From assembly GCF_003052515.2 (NCBI RefSeq), contig NZ_QARE02000002.1, positions 1 to 64,000 on the forward strand: DNA of 64,000 bases, given 5' to 3'. The position numbers were made by a program, and so were the translations under genes. This document shows, piece by piece, positions 45,515-56,401 of this stretch; position 1 is the stretch's first letter; every line of letters begins with the position of its first letter. The DNA comes from Pseudomonas sp. RIT409 (lineage in GTDB: Bacteria > Pseudomonadota > Gammaproteobacteria > Pseudomonadales > Pseudomonadaceae). The notes beneath the pieces were generated by a model. That model was not told the origin of the DNA, ran no database searches, and saw only the letters and a list, made by a program, of their open reading frames with translations.

Positions 45515-47562
45515 GCTGCCGCGTCCTCACTCAGGCCGGAATGGCGCAAGAGTGCGTCAATCGAAGGCTCCCGTCCGCGGAAGTCGACGAACAGCACCAT
45601 GGGTGCCTGCGATCCGCCACGGGCCAGGATCGCCTCGCGGAACGCGCGGCCAGTCTCGGGATTGAGCACGCCGTCCTCCTCGAATCTCGAAAACGCATCA
45701 GCCGAGAGCACTTCCGCCCACTTATAGCTGTAGTACCCCGCCGCATAACCGCCAGCGAAAATGTGCGCGAAGCTGTTGGGGAAACGGTTGTACGCCGGAG
45801 GCCGCATGACCGATACCTCATCACGCACGTCTTCCAGCACCTGAAGGGTACTGCGGCCATCGCCGTGGGTGGCGTGCAGCTCGAAATCGAACAGCGAGAA
45901 TTCCAATTGGCGGACCATCATCAGCCCCGACTGGAAGTTTTTCGCCGCGAGCATTTTTTCCAGCAGGTCCTGAGGAAGTGGCTCGCCCGTTTCGTAATGG
46001 CCCGAGATCAACGCCACGCCTTCCGGTTCCCAGCACCAGTTTTCCATGAATTGGCTAGGCAGCTCGACCGCATCCCACGCCACGCCATTGATGCCCGATG
46101 CACCCGCGTGCTCGACGCTCGTCAGCAAATGATGCAGGCCATGACCGAATTCGTGGAACAGCGTGGTCACTTCATCGTGAGTCAGCAGCGCAGGCTTGCC
46201 GGCCACCGCAGGAGTGAAGTTGCACACCAGGTTGGCCACCGGGCTCTGCAAGGCGCCGTCCAAGGTGCGACGACGATCACGGGCGCCGTCCATCCACGCA
46301 CCGCCACGTTTGTTGGCGCGTGCATACAGGTCGAAGAAGAAGCGGCCAACGTGCTGGCCGTTGTCCTTGATTTCGAACAGGCGAACGTCCGGGTGCCATG
46401 TGTCGAAGCCTTTCAGCTCGGCGATTTCGATGCCATACAGTTTTTGCACGATGGCGAACAGGCCGCTCAACACCTTGTCGATCGGGAAGTAGGCGCGCAG
46501 GGCTTCCTGAGAAACGCTGTAGCGCTGCTCGCGCAATTTTTCGCCATAGAACCCGCTGTCCCAACTTTGAAGATCCGGGCAGCCTTGCTCAGCAGCATAC
46601 GCCTTGAGCTGTTGCAGGTCTTGAGCGGCAAACGGCTTGCTGCGCTTGGCCAGATCGCGCAGGAAGCTCAGCACCTGATCGCTGGATTCGGCCATTTTGG
46701 TCGCCAGGCTCAGCTCGGAGAAGCTGGCAAACCCCAACAATTTTGCCAGTTCCTGACGCAGATCCAGGATCTGTTCCATGACCGGACCGTTATCGTTCTT
46801 ACCCGCATTCGGGCCTTGATCCGACGCGCGGGTGCAGTACGCGGCATAGACTTCTTCGCGCAGGGCGCGGTCTTGGGCGTAGGTCATTACCGCGTAGTAA
46901 CTCGGAAACTCCAGGGTGATCAGGTAGCCATCGAGGTCTTTGGCCTTGGCTGCAGCGGCCATCTGCGCCTTGGCCGAATCCGTCAGACCCGCCAGCGCCG
47001 CTTCGTCGGTGACGTGTTTGGTCCAGGCTTGGGTGGCGTCGAGCAACTGGTTAGAGAATTGGCTTCCCAGCTCCGACAGCTTGCTCTGCACTTCGGCATA
47101 ACGCTTTTGCTGCTCCGGCGGCAGGTCGATGCCCGACAGGCGAAAATCTCGCAGGGAGTGCTCCAGAATGGTTTTCTGCGCGACGTCGAAATGGGCCGCT
47201 TCGGGGCTGTTGGCCAGAGCCTCGAAAGCCTGGAAGAGTTCGCGGTTCTGACCCATTTCCGTCGAGTAAGCGCTCAATGCAGGCAAGCAGGACTCATAGG
47301 CGTCGCGCAGCTCGGCGCTGTTGCAAACGGCGTTCAGGTGGCTGACGGGGCTCCACGCGGCACCCAGGCGGTCGTTCAATTCGTCCATCGCCAGCACCAG
47401 GCCGGCCCAGGTGGGCTGCGAACCTTGTTGGGCAAGAATGTCGGCAATCGCAGCGCGGTTGTCGGCGAGAATCTGGTCAATGGCGGGTTTTACGTGCTCG
47501 GCGCGGATCGCCGAGAAAGGTGGCAGGTCGTACGATTGCAAAAGAGGGTTGTTCGCGCTCAC
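45511..47562 (-). CDS. prlC: Oligopeptidase A (PrlC, M3 metallopeptidase)
   Basis: This 683-residue cytoplasmic zinc peptidase degrades short peptides, including cleaved signal peptides. The zinc site is H470-EFGH474 in TLFHEFGHGLHHLL, with the downstream glutamate in DAVELPSQFMENW. Size and motifs match the M3A family. The start is the GTG at 47562 (reading SANNPLLQSYDLPPF, the family's usual N terminus), preceded by AAGGTG; an in-frame ATG 12 codons earlier has no support. It is divergent from the carbonic anhydrase gene. Confidence 0.94.
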   Translation of the reverse strand: MSANNPLLQSYDLPPFSAIRAEHVKPAIDQILADNRAAIADILAQQGSQPTWAGLVLAMDELNDRLGAAWSPVSHLNAVCNSAELRDAYESCLPALSAYSTEMGQNRELFQAFEALANSPEAAHFDVAQKTILEHSLRDFRLSGIDLPPEQQKRYAEVQSKLSELGSQFSNQLLDATQAWTKHVTDEAALAGLTDSAKAQMAAAAKAKDLDGYLITLEFPSYYAVMTYAQDRALREEVYAAYCTRASDQGPNAGKNDNGPVMEQILDLRQELAKLLGFASFSELSLATKMAESSDQVLSFLRDLAKRSKPFAAQDLQQLKAYAAEQGCPDLQSWDSGFYGEKLREQRYSVSQEALRAYFPIDKVLSGLFAIVQKLYGIEIAELKGFDTWHPDVRLFEIKDNGQHVGRFFFDLYARANKRGGAWMDGARDRRRTLDGALQSPVANLVCNFTPAVAGKPALLTHDEVTTLFHEFGHGLHHLLTSVEHAGASGINGVAWDAVELPSQFMENWCWEPEGVALISGHYETGEPLPQDLLEKMLAAKNFQSGLMMVRQLEFSLFDFELHATHGDGRSTLQVLEDVRDEVSVMRPPAYNRFPNSFAHIFAGGYAAGYYSYKWAEVLSADAFSRFEEDGVLNPETGRAFREAILARGGSQAPMVLFVDFRGREPSIDALLRHSGLSEDAAA

Positions 47563-47674
47563 GGTTTGGCACCTTGGCTGGGAGAAACACCCGAGCATCT
47601 TAATTACAATCGACGCTCACCGCAGCTATCTAACAGGGATAGCCGAGCTATCAGTGCCAAAGAGGGAGCCTATT

Positions 47675-48223
47675 GTGGCCATTCGCACGTTCCAGAATCA
47701 CACGCCAACCCTTGGGGAGCGGGCCTTCGTCGATCATTCGGCGGTTGTCATCGGTGACGTTGAAATCGGTGCCGACAGCTCAGTCTGGCCGCTCACGGTC
47801 ATTCGCGGCGACATGCACCGCATCCGCATCGGTGCGCGCACCAGCGTTCAGGACGGCAGTGTGCTGCACATCACCCATGCCGGACCGTTCAACCCAGATG
47901 GATTCCCGCTAATCATCGGCAATGAAGTGACCATCGGTCATAAGGTCATGTTGCATGGCTGCACCATCGGCAACCGTATCCTGATCGGCATGGGGAGCAC
48001 CCTCATGGATGGCGCGGTGGTGGAGGACGAGGTGATCATCGGCGCGGGCAGCCTGGTGCCGCCCGGCAAGCGGCTGGAGCGCGGTTTTCTGTATGTGGGG
48101 CGGCCGGTGAAGCAGGTTCGCCCGCTCACCGAGAAAGAACTGGCGTTCTTCCCCTACAGCGCAACCAACTACGTCAAGCTCAAGGACCAGCACCTGGCCG
48201 AAGGTTTCGACCAGCCGTGCTGA
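47675..48223 (+). CDS. Gamma-class carbonic anhydrase-like protein (YrdA/CaiE fold)
   Basis: This 182-residue left-handed beta-helix protein has hexapeptide repeats (VIGDVEIGADSSVW, IGHKVMLHGCTIGNRILIGM) and the zinc-ligand histidines in VLHITHAGPFNPDG, GHKVMLHGC. The family hydrates CO2 or is inactive in some members. GTG at 47675 is the start, with AGAGGGAG upstream. Homologues adjoin prlC in Pseudomonas. Confidence 0.88.
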   Translation: MAIRTFQNHTPTLGERAFVDHSAVVIGDVEIGADSSVWPLTVIRGDMHRIRIGARTSVQDGSVLHITHAGPFNPDGFPLIIGNEVTIGHKVMLHGCTIGNRILIGMGSTLMDGAVVEDEVIIGAGSLVPPGKRLERGFLYVGRPVKQVRPLTEKELAFFPYSATNYVKLKDQHLAEGFDQPC

Positions 48224-48301
48224 AGCGCCACGCGCTGTTTCGGTAAAACATTCCGTGGAGCGTGCTGCGGCTGAACGCTCCTCACGCTGTTGAGAGATAC
48301 C

Positions 48302-48952
48302 ATGCATTACCAGAATATTCTGTTCGACCTGGACGGCACCCTGACTGACCCTCGCGAAGGCATTACCCGGTCGATCCAATACGCCTTGAGCAAGCTGGGC
48401 ATCGCGGAACCGGACATTGCCCGGCTGGAGCACTTCATCGGTCCGCCACTGCTCGAGCAATTCATGCACGCCTACGGTTTCGACGAGGCCAAGGCGTGGG
48501 AAGCCGTGGGTTTCTACCGCGAACGCTTCAAGGTGACCGGGCTGTATGAAAATCGGGTGTTCGATGGCGTCTTCGAGCTGCTCGACCTGTTGTCAGATCA
48601 AGAACGCACGCTGTTCATCGCGACGTCCAAGCCATGGGTCTTCGCTCACGAAATCGCCCGCCATTTCGACTCCGCGCGTCATTTCAAGGTGATCTACGGC
48701 AGCGAACTGGACGGCACGCGCACCGATAAAGTCGAGCTGATCCGACATCTGCTGGATGAGGAAGCGCTGGATCCGAAGCAAACGCTGATGATCGGTGATC
48801 GCAAGCATGACCTGATCGGCGGCAAGCGCAACGGGCTGGACGTCGTGGCGGTAGGGTACGGATTTGGCAGCCGAGAAGAACTGCTAGCCGAAGCGCCGAC
48901 CTACCATTTCGCCTCGTTGAGTGCACTGCATCAGGCGTTCTTGAAGCGCTGA
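48302..48952 (+). CDS. HAD-superfamily phosphatase (Gph/5'-nucleotidase-like)
   Basis: This 216-residue HAD hydrolase has motif I FDLDGTLTD (nucleophile D9, acid D11), motif II in FIATSKPW, the motif III lysine in DGTRTDKVELI and motif IV MIGDRKHDLIGG. A helical cap domain (about 15-85) places it with phosphoglycolate phosphatase/PyrP-like 5'-nucleotidases. The real substrate cannot be assigned. The ATG at 48302 lies 78 bases after the carbonic anhydrase stop. Confidence 0.87.
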   Translation: MHYQNILFDLDGTLTDPREGITRSIQYALSKLGIAEPDIARLEHFIGPPLLEQFMHAYGFDEAKAWEAVGFYRERFKVTGLYENRVFDGVFELLDLLSDQERTLFIATSKPWVFAHEIARHFDSARHFKVIYGSELDGTRTDKVELIRHLLDEEALDPKQTLMIGDRKHDLIGGKRNGLDVVAVGYGFGSREELLAEAPTYHFASLSALHQAFLKR

Positions 48953-48966
48953 AGATGCTACGAGCA

Positions 48967-49079
48967 GGAGCGCGCTTGGTCTGGCGCCGCATTCGGACGA
49001 TGGCGATCTGTCTCAGGCATCTGCAGTGACAGACACTACGCCATCGTCCGAATGCGGCCTAGACCAAGCGCGCTCCTAC
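48967..49079. repeat. REP-type inverted repeat pair (REPIN-like), copy 1
   Basis: Two arms of about 39 bases face each other: GGAGCGCGCTTGGTCTGG onward at 48967-49005 and its near-perfect complement at 49039-49076, ending CGCGCTCCTAC. They differ by one small indel. Between the arms the shorter complement GTCT/AGAC extends the fold. The outer GTAGGAGCGCGCTTG end is the common Pseudomonas REP sequence. The element fills the space between the HAD phosphatase gene and the convergent lipoprotein gene. Confidence 0.85.
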
Positions 49080-49087
49080 AGATTGGG

Positions 49088-50155
49088 TTAGCCAGCAGGT
49101 TTCATCAACCGCTCCAACGCCGCCTTTCGCCTATCGGCAGGCAGCTCACCCAGTTGCTCCACTGCGGTAAAAAATGCAGACCAATCGCCGTGCACCTGCC
49201 TGAAGAGCGCGGCGAAGGCGGGGGTCCATTGGTCGTACAAACCGATAGGCAACAACCTGGCGTTATTCATCGGTGCGTACACCCAGGCATCGAATCGTTT
49301 GTCGCCGCCCCATTGGCCATCGCGTAAATCGCGATACCGAGCCCGCAGACGTTCGAACTCAGCCACCTTGCGCTGGCGCATGACGACGGGACTCAAGGGT
49401 TCGGCGTAGAGGCGTTTCAGGCGCTCGCGTGTGTCGAGCACCAACTGCGTCAACTGATCCCGCCGCCGGGTCTCGGAAGACGCCGTCTCGGGCGGCAATC
49501 CCCGCGCAGCACGCCACTGCCGGGTGCCCTCCTCTTCGACGAAAGTGGCGTAGGACTCATTGAACTCGCTGTCATCCTTGACGTAGACCCGTTGGTGCGC
49601 CAGTTCATGGAATATCAGCGTTGCCAAGCGTTCGTCGCCCCACGTCATCATTGAGCTCATGATCGGATCGTCGAACCATCCCAGTGTCGAATACGCCTCC
49701 ACGCCACTGACATAGACGTCCTTGCCTTCGAGCTTCTGCAACGCCGCTTCTCCCCGCGCAGCGTTCTGGTCGTAGTAACCGCGATAAGCGACACAACCGG
49801 CGATGGGGAAACAGTGCGTTACGGGCTCGAGCGAAAACTCGCCGGTGGCGAAGACGTTCCACACCACGTAAGGCCGATGGATATCCGCATACAGGCGATA
49901 GCTCTGGTTATCCGGCAGGTGCAGGTGCTGGCTGGCAAAATCGCGGGCCTGCTGTGCGGTATGCAAGCGGGCACGCAGCGTCGGGTCACGCTGGGGGTCG
50001 TTGACCACTCGAGTGACCGGCTCGCGCGCGCGCAACAACGCAAGCTGTCCTTGGGCCAATTGGCTGTAATAGGAAAGACTGGAGCAGCCGCCGAGGAGTA
50101 ACATCGCCAGCAGCGGCAAGCCGCGCCGGAACCACAAGGTCATCGAACGATTCAT
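49088..50155 (-). CDS. Putative lipoprotein aminopeptidase (HExxH zinc protein)
   Basis: This 355-residue protein has a lipoprotein signal with lipobox LLGGC (C24). The zinc-peptidase motif HELAH is at 183-187 in LIFHELAHQRVYV, followed by NESYATFVEEEGTRQW, giving the third ligand glutamate. It matches the aminopeptidase family PF10023, predicted outer-membrane or periplasmic peptidases. The start at 50155 is used since it begins the lipoprotein signal; the open frame extends almost 100 codons upstream. Confidence 0.85.
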   Translation of the reverse strand: MNRSMTLWFRRGLPLLAMLLLGGCSSLSYYSQLAQGQLALLRAREPVTRVVNDPQRDPTLRARLHTAQQARDFASQHLHLPDNQSYRLYADIHRPYVVWNVFATGEFSLEPVTHCFPIAGCVAYRGYYDQNAARGEAALQKLEGKDVYVSGVEAYSTLGWFDDPIMSSMMTWGDERLATLIFHELAHQRVYVKDDSEFNESYATFVEEEGTRQWRAARGLPPETASSETRRRDQLTQLVLDTRERLKRLYAEPLSPVVMRQRKVAEFERLRARYRDLRDGQWGGDKRFDAWVYAPMNNARLLPIGLYDQWTPAFAALFRQVHGDWSAFFTAVEQLGELPADRRKAALERLMKPAG

Positions 50156-50263
50156 GCGCGCCTTAACGTCGAAATACAGGAAGGGTATAAAGCCTGCGTT
50201 ATGCCGCACACCCGACCTCTGACGCAACCACCCTCGTCCAACTGCCTGAATGCGGAGTCCGTC

Positions 50264-50680
50264 ATGCGTTTGCCCCTGTCGATCATAGCCTTGAGCCTGC
50301 TGGCCGGATGCGCGGGGCCGCTGCCTGCCGTCGACCCGCAACAAGCCTGGGTGGACTTGCATACCTACACAGGCAAGACGTTGATGGCCGATAAGCTTGA
50401 TGGCAGACGCACGGAAGACGGTCGATATTTTCAGGTGACACCCGGCAAACACACGCTGGAGGTGCGCTACGACTATGAGTACGCACCAGGAGGGTTGGGG
50501 TTATCGATGGATATCTACAACGAGCTGACCTGCTACGTCACGATCGACTACGACCACTTCGAAGCCGGCCATCGGTACCGTCTGGATGTCCGCCACATCG
50601 CTAACAGTATCGATGCGCAACTGCGGGACGAGCAGCGCAAGGTGCTCGCGAATGAAGGGGAAATCTACTGCATTCCCTAG
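50264..50680 (+). CDS. Small lipoprotein, hypothetical
   Basis: This 138-residue protein has a lipoprotein signal with lipobox LLAGC (C16). The mature part is about 120 residues with a beta-rich pattern: RYFQVTPGKHTLEVRYDYEY resembles domains that decorate cell-envelope lipoproteins, and a second cysteine pair (C in LTCYV and the C-terminal YCIP) may form a disulfide. GCGGAG precedes the ATG. It is divergent from the lipoprotein aminopeptidase. Function unknown. Confidence 0.75.
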   Translation: MRLPLSIIALSLLAGCAGPLPAVDPQQAWVDLHTYTGKTLMADKLDGRRTEDGRYFQVTPGKHTLEVRYDYEYAPGGLGLSMDIYNELTCYVTIDYDHFEAGHRYRLDVRHIANSIDAQLRDEQRKVLANEGEIYCIP

Positions 50681-50723
50681 CGCTATCGCCGGGCCAACCG
50701 CGCATGTTCGTCTGGCAGAACGT

Positions 50724-50957
50724 CTACCGATCGTTTTTCTGGTAAATGATTTTTCTCGTGCCGTTGTCGCACGAGCCCACAACCATGTTCTGATCGTGGA
50801 CCTCTTCATTGCTGACGATCTCAAGCGTGTACGAGCTGACGTTCTGTGCCTGAACTTTGGCTTCGATCTCGGCCTTGAGCTCTTCGCAAGGCTTGGGAGC
50901 GGCGAACACGCTGGTGGTCAGTGCGCTGAGAAACAGGGTGATGGCGATGCGTTTCAT
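50724..50957 (-). CDS. DUF1161 small exported protein (copy 1)
   Basis: This 77-residue protein has a signal peptide (about 19 residues, ending VFAA) and the DUF1161 core: KPCEELKAEIEAKVQAQNVSS, YTLEIV, VVGSCDNGTRKIIYQ. Two cysteines probably form a disulfide. The family has no known function. A good ribosome site (AAGGAG) precedes the ATG at 50957. A paralogue lies at 53069-53293. Confidence 0.85.
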   Translation of the reverse strand: MKRIAITLFLSALTTSVFAAPKPCEELKAEIEAKVQAQNVSSYTLEIVSNEEVHDQNMVVGSCDNGTRKIIYQKNDR

Positions 50958-51081
50958 GCTTGACTCCTTCGACGCCGCGCGATGTGCATGGGACCTTGAT
51001 CTGACCGCGCGACCCACGCCGGGTTCTGCAACGCAAATGACCCGCACGAGCGGGTCATTAGGGGGCAAGCGTTCGGCCCGA

Positions 51082-51513
51082 TCAGCTCAGGAGCGTAGCG
51101 TCCAAAGTGATCTTGGCATTCAGCACCTTGGACACAGGGCAGCCTTCTTTGGCCGCTTTGGTCAATTCATCGAATTGTTCCTGAGTGGCTCCCGGAACCT
51201 TCGCCTTGAGAATCAGATGCACAGCGGTGATCGCGAAGCCGCCATCGACCTGATCCAACGTGACTTCAGCCTGGGTGTCGATGCTGTCGGCCTTGAGGTT
51301 GGCGTTACCGAGGATCATCGACAGGGCCATCGAAAAACAGCCGGCGTGGGCCGCGCCGATCAACTCCTCAGGGTTGGTGCCTTTGCCGCCTTCGAAACGC
51401 GCCTTGAAACCGTAAGGGGCTTCGCGCAACACGCCGGTTTCCGTGGAGATGCTACCGATGCCGGACTTCAGATCACCTTCCCAATGGGCGGATGCTTTCT
51501 TGACGATGCTCAT
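51082..51513 (-). CDS. osmC: OsmC-family peroxiredoxin
   Basis: This 143-residue thiol peroxidase reduces organic hydroperoxides. The two reactive cysteines are C59 in AAHAGCFSMALS and C125 in EGCPVSK, and the N terminus (MSIVKKASAHWEGDLKSG) matches OsmC rather than Ohr. OsmC genes are usually induced by osmotic stress and stationary phase. A GAGGAGAC site lies before the ATG. Confidence 0.92.
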   Translation of the reverse strand: MSIVKKASAHWEGDLKSGIGSISTETGVLREAPYGFKARFEGGKGTNPEELIGAAHAGCFSMALSMILGNANLKADSIDTQAEVTLDQVDGGFAITAVHLILKAKVPGATQEQFDELTKAAKEGCPVSKVLNAKITLDATLLS

Positions 51514-51799
51514 GGTGTCTCCTCATGTGATAAGTGCGAACGGCTCGCACATTGACCAAAAGTCTGAGGAGTGTAGGCGGCTCTTAGTTCAAAGGTTGTG
51601 ACAACTGTGCTTTATCTCGCCTGGCCAAGAATAAATCCGACCAAATTAGTAGGAAATTTCCATCACCCCATTGCAACCTCAGAATCCGGACGTATCCTAG
51701 TGCCTTAACGCAAATATTTAGGCTTAACGCTGGCTTCGTTCTCGCGCCGCTTTTAGTTCGGCGCCCGACTCAGCCTCCCAAGAGGATTCACCACAGCCT

Positions 51800-52801
51800 A
51801 TGAAACGCCTGACTGATGTGAAAATTTCTACCCTCGATCTCGTGCCCGTGCGCGAAGACAAAGGCCCGGCGGCCTCGCTGCGCAACTCGCTGGACCTGGC
51901 GCAACACGTCGAGAAATGGGGTTACACCCGCTTCTGGGTGGCCGAGCATCACAACATGGATGGCATCGCCAGCTCGGCGACATCCACGCTGCTGGCCTAT
52001 CTCGCCGGTGGCACATCGACCATCCGCGTGGGTTCCGGCGGTGTGATGCTTCCTAACCACGCGCCACTGGTGATCGCTGAACAATTCGGCACCCTGGCAA
52101 GCTTGTACCCCGATCGTATCGATCTGGGCTTGGGCCGAGCCCCTGGTTCGGATCAAATGACCGCCCGCGCCCTGCGCCGTGAGCGTTCCGGCAGCGCAGA
52201 CGACTTCCCGGACGACGTGGCGGAACTGATGAGCTACCTCGGGCCGCGCCAGCCTCATCAGCGGGTCATCGCCGTCCCCGGCACCGGCACCAACGTGCCG
52301 ATCTGGTTATTGGGCTCCAGCCTGTTCAGCGCACAGCTCGCGGGGCAACGGGGCTTGCCGTATGCCTTCGCCTCGCACTTTGCCCCTCGTTACATGCATG
52401 AGGCCATCCGCGTCTACCGCAATCACTTCCAGCCTTCGGCCGTGCTCGACAAGCCTTACGTGATGCTGGGTGTACCGCTTGCAGCGGCCGATACCGATGA
52501 GCAGGCCGAGTACCTGGTGACGTCTGTGTATCAGCGCATTCTCAACCTGATGCGCGGACAGAGCCTGATGCAGCGGCCTCCCGTCGAAACCATGAATGGC
52601 TTGTGGTTGCCTCACGAACGCGAAGCGGTGATGGATTTCCTGGGGTTGGCCATGGTAGGGGGCCCTGAAAAGATCCGCGCCAAACTCGACGTCCTGTTGG
52701 AACAGACCAACGCCGATGAACTGATCTTCACCTGTGACATGTACGAGCACGCGGACCGCTTGCGCTCATACGAGATTCTGGCGCAGGTCGCACGAGGCTG
52801 A
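51800..52801 (+). CDS. Luciferase-like (LLM class) flavin-dependent oxidoreductase
   Basis: This 333-residue protein has the bacterial-luciferase TIM-barrel pattern: [23 protein letters not shown] [34 protein letters not shown], and [10 protein letters not shown], which is characteristic of the YhbW/LuxA-related MsnO8 group. It should bind FMN; the substrate is unknown. CAAGAGGATT is the probable ribosome site. A 286-base leader upstream contains a GCGCCG/CGGCGC hairpin at about 51745-51765 but no other recognised element. Confidence 0.85.
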   Translation: MKRLTDVKISTLDLVPVREDKGPAASLRNSLDLAQHVEKWGYTRFWVAEHHNMDGIASSATSTLLAYLAGGTSTIRVGSGGVMLPNHAPLVIAEQFGTLASLYPDRIDLGLGRAPGSDQMTARALRRERSGSADDFPDDVAELMSYLGPRQPHQRVIAVPGTGTNVPIWLLGSSLFSAQLAGQRGLPYAFASHFAPRYMHEAIRVYRNHFQPSAVLDKPYVMLGVPLAAADTDEQAEYLVTSVYQRILNLMRGQSLMQRPPVETMNGLWLPHEREAVMDFLGLAMVGGPEKIRAKLDVLLEQTNADELIFTCDMYEHADRLRSYEILAQVARG

Positions 52802-53021
52802 GGTTCAAAACCCTCTCCCCACGGTCAGGATGCTTTTTCGGTGAATAGGGCAGTCGAATGATCGTACCCAGGCCCCGGATTGCCGACGATGGACGCTCAG
52901 CGTTCTGCCGGGCCTCTCTGGTGAGGAAGTATTGGGACGATCATCGACGTCGACGAAACGCTGAAGACCCGGGTAAACAGCTAGCCGAATGAGGTCGGGT
53001 GACGGGGGGAGGGCACGTGAG

Positions 53022-53048
53022 AAACCGACACGGATGGCGTCGGTTTTT
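53022..53048. terminator. Bidirectional terminator between the LLM oxidoreductase and DUF1161 genes
   Basis: AAACCGAC and GTCGGTTT form an 8-bp stem followed by TTTTT on the plus strand and TTTCTC on the minus strand. It lies 20 bases past the minus-strand DUF1161 stop and can serve transcripts from both sides. The rest of 52802-53068 holds no recognised gene. Confidence 0.7.
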
Positions 53049-53068
53049 CAGAGGCTCCGATGGGCCAA

Positions 53069-53293
53069 TCAGCCGCGCTTGTAGACGATTTCCTTACTAC
53101 CGCCTTCGCAAGTGCCGACGACCTTGCCATCTGCTGCATTGCCTTTGTCGACGGCCTCAAGGGTGTAGGACGCAACGCCCTTCGCCTTGATCTTCGCGTC
53201 GATATCCGCTTTCACGTCATCGCACGACTTGCCCGCCGCAAAGGTGGTGCCTGCCATGCTCAATAATCCTACCGCCAAAAGAATCTTCTTCAT
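53069..53293 (-). CDS. DUF1161 small exported protein (copy 2)
   Basis: This 74-residue protein has a signal peptide ending in TFAAG (about residue 20) and the core KSCDDVKADIDAKIKAKGVAS, YTLEAV, VVGTCEGGSKEIVYKR. It is a paralogue of the 77-residue protein at 50724-50957, with cysteines at the same places. AGGGAGTG precedes the ATG. Function unknown. Confidence 0.85.
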   Translation of the reverse strand: MKKILLAVGLLSMAGTTFAAGKSCDDVKADIDAKIKAKGVASYTLEAVDKGNAADGKVVGTCEGGSKEIVYKRG

Positions 53294-53433
53294 CGGTCAC
53301 ACTCCCTGGTCAGGCGTCTCGGACGCAAAAAGGGCCGCCTGAGGAGGCGGCCCGATACAGGAGACCCGCCGCTCTCAAAAGCGACACGGTCTGTGTAGCG
53401 CAAATTATGGCATTCAGCCAGTTTGAAAGTTCA

Positions 53434-53649
53434 TTAGCTGTTGTCGATGCGGAAACCCACTTTGAGGGTCACTTGAAAGTGCGCCACCTTGCCGTCCTGG
53501 ATGTGACCGCGGGTCTCCAGCACTTCGAACCATTCCAGAAACTTCACGCTTTTGGCAGCCTGGGCGATGGCATTCTGAATTGCATCGTCGGTGCTAGTGG
53601 TCGATGAGCCGACCAGTTCAAGAATCTTGTACGTGTGGTGATCAGACAT
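53434..53649 (-). CDS. Dodecin (flavin-storage protein)
   Basis: This 71-residue protein matches the dodecin family, hollow dodecamers that bind riboflavin/FMN: HTYKILELVGSSTTSTDDAIQNAI, followed by FEVLETRGHIQDGKVAHFQVTLKVGF. The start ATG at 53649 follows TGAGGAG; a frame extension of five codons lies upstream. On the same strand GAACTT occurs about 100 bases upstream, but without a good -10 partner. No operon partner is apparent. Confidence 0.9.
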   Translation of the reverse strand: MSDHHTYKILELVGSSTTSTDDAIQNAIAQAAKSVKFLEWFEVLETRGHIQDGKVAHFQVTLKVGFRIDNS

Positions 53650-53828
53650 GGCAGAACTCCTCAAGTGGTCTCGATTGCAGCGTAGCAGTGAAAAATCGCT
53701 GTCTCTGTCTGGCGGGCGAAGCGGCCGGAAAGTTCAGAAAAAACGCGCCACCGAAACCGCACTGCACTTTCTGAAAACCCTGTAGTCGGAATCATCACAC
53801 GCCACCCATCACCGCAGGAGAGTCAATC

Positions 53829-54155
53829 ATGGCATTCACGTCATCCCGTAAAGCGTCGTTGCAAAGTATGGAAGCTGAAATCGAAAGCTTGCTCAAGTCG
53901 TTGGAAAGCCTGAAATCGGACGCTTCGGACGAGTCGCGCAAAACCTTGAAGACCCTCAAAGCCAACGCTGAAAGCGCGCTGAGCCATTCGCGTAGCCTGT
54001 TGAGCGATGTCTACGAGGACGCCAAGGTCAAGACCCGCGAAGCCAGCGTTGCCACCCGGGACTACGCTCAGGAGCACCCTTGGACCACCGCCGGTGTGGC
54101 CGTGGGCGCGATCGGTTTGCTGGCCGCCTACCTGCTGTGCAAGCGCAGCAATTGA
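53829..54155 (+). CDS. DUF883 (ElaB/YqjD-like) membrane-anchored protein
   Basis: This 108-residue protein has a helical coiled-coil region (about residues 10-75) and a C-terminal membrane helix (about 85-103, TTAGVAVGAIGLLAAYLL) with a basic end. The pattern is that of ElaB/YqjD/YgaM proteins, C-tail-anchored proteins that bind ribosomes in stationary phase. CAGGAGAG lies before the ATG. Its stop directly abuts that of trpI on the other strand. Confidence 0.88.
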   Translation: MAFTSSRKASLQSMEAEIESLLKSLESLKSDASDESRKTLKTLKANAESALSHSRSLLSDVYEDAKVKTREASVATRDYAQEHPWTTAGVAVGAIGLLAAYLLCKRSN

Positions 54156-55055
54156 TCAGGCCTGGCCTGGCCGGGCCAACTCCCGTCTGAGCCAGTCGGC
54201 CAGCTGTCGAGCCCGCCCGTCAGCCACCCGCTTGGGCACCCATAACGCCAGTTGCGCCGGGGTTTCGCTGAAACCCCATGGCGCAGCGAGGCGTCCTGCT
54301 TTCACATCGTCCGCCACCAGCGGCTCCGGTGCGATGGCAATCCCAAGGCCCGAAACGGCCGCCTCCAACAGATAATACAAATGCTCGAAACTCTGACCGT
54401 AGGTGAGCGCGTCAGGGTCGATATGCCAATGCCTCGCCCAGCTGGGCCAAGCCTGTGGCCGGGAAAGTGTCCGCAACAACGGCTCGCTCAGCAGAGCATC
54501 GGCCGGTGCGTGTCGAAGCGCTTCGAAGCTCGCGAAGCGCGGGCTCAGTACCGGGCCTATCCGCTCACGGGCCAACTCGTAAACCTGCATGTCCGCCGGC
54601 CAGGGAGGTTCGGCAAAAATAAGCAGGGCATCCAGACCGGGGCGACGAGGATCCAGATCACCTTCACCCGCGGACAGGTGCAAGCGCAGATCAGGCAAGT
54701 CCGCGTTCAAACGGCCCAGTCTCGGAATGAACCAGCGCGCCAGCAGGCTCCCAGAACACCCCAGTACGAATGGCGCATCGGCGCCGCCGTGGCTCAGTTC
54801 GTTGCAGACGCTGCGCAGCCGGTCAAACGCCTCGCCACTGACTTCGCGCAACTTGAGACCCGCATCTGTGAGTTTCAAGCCACGCCCCTCCTTGCTGAAC
54901 AGGCTGACCCCAAGATGCTCTTCAAGGACCTTGATCTGACGGCTGACAGCCCCATGCGTAACGTGCAGGTGCTCAGCCGCCAGGCTAACGCTGTTCAAGC
55001 GAGCGGCGGCTTCGAAGGCGCGCAGGGCGTTGAGAGGTGGCAGTTCCCGGCTCAT
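54156..55055 (-). CDS. trpI: LysR-type regulator TrpI
   Basis: This 299-residue LysR regulator activates trpBA when indoleglycerol phosphate accumulates in Pseudomonas. The N-terminal helix-turn-helix is [29 protein letters not shown] and the effector domain follows from about residue 90. Its assignment rests on the N terminus ([20 protein letters not shown]) and its divergent position 119 bases from trpB. The intergenic region should contain the TrpI operator; I did not pin the sites. Confidence 0.92.
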   Translation of the reverse strand: MSRELPPLNALRAFEAAARLNSVSLAAEHLHVTHGAVSRQIKVLEEHLGVSLFSKEGRGLKLTDAGLKLREVSGEAFDRLRSVCNELSHGGADAPFVLGCSGSLLARWFIPRLGRLNADLPDLRLHLSAGEGDLDPRRPGLDALLIFAEPPWPADMQVYELARERIGPVLSPRFASFEALRHAPADALLSEPLLRTLSRPQAWPSWARHWHIDPDALTYGQSFEHLYYLLEAAVSGLGIAIAPEPLVADDVKAGRLAAPWGFSETPAQLALWVPKRVADGRARQLADWLRRELARPGQA

Positions 55056-55114
55056 ATGATCTGTGAGTTTTTCTGACAGGTTGCGGCAATCTTATCGGTT
55101 TTCACCGGCCATGA

Positions 55115-56400
<1,286 letters not shown>

Positions 56401-56401
<1 letters not shown>

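Noticed and set aside
45502..47757. A 751-codon open frame on the plus strand, antisense to prlC
   Set aside because: It mirrors the real prlC gene, has no ribosome site and no recognisable protein motif; long antisense frames are common in high-GC codon usage.
53650..53828. AlgU promoter for dodecin
   Set aside because: GAACTT is present on the correct strand, but the sequence 16-17 bases downstream (GCCAGA) does not match the -10 consensus well enough to call.
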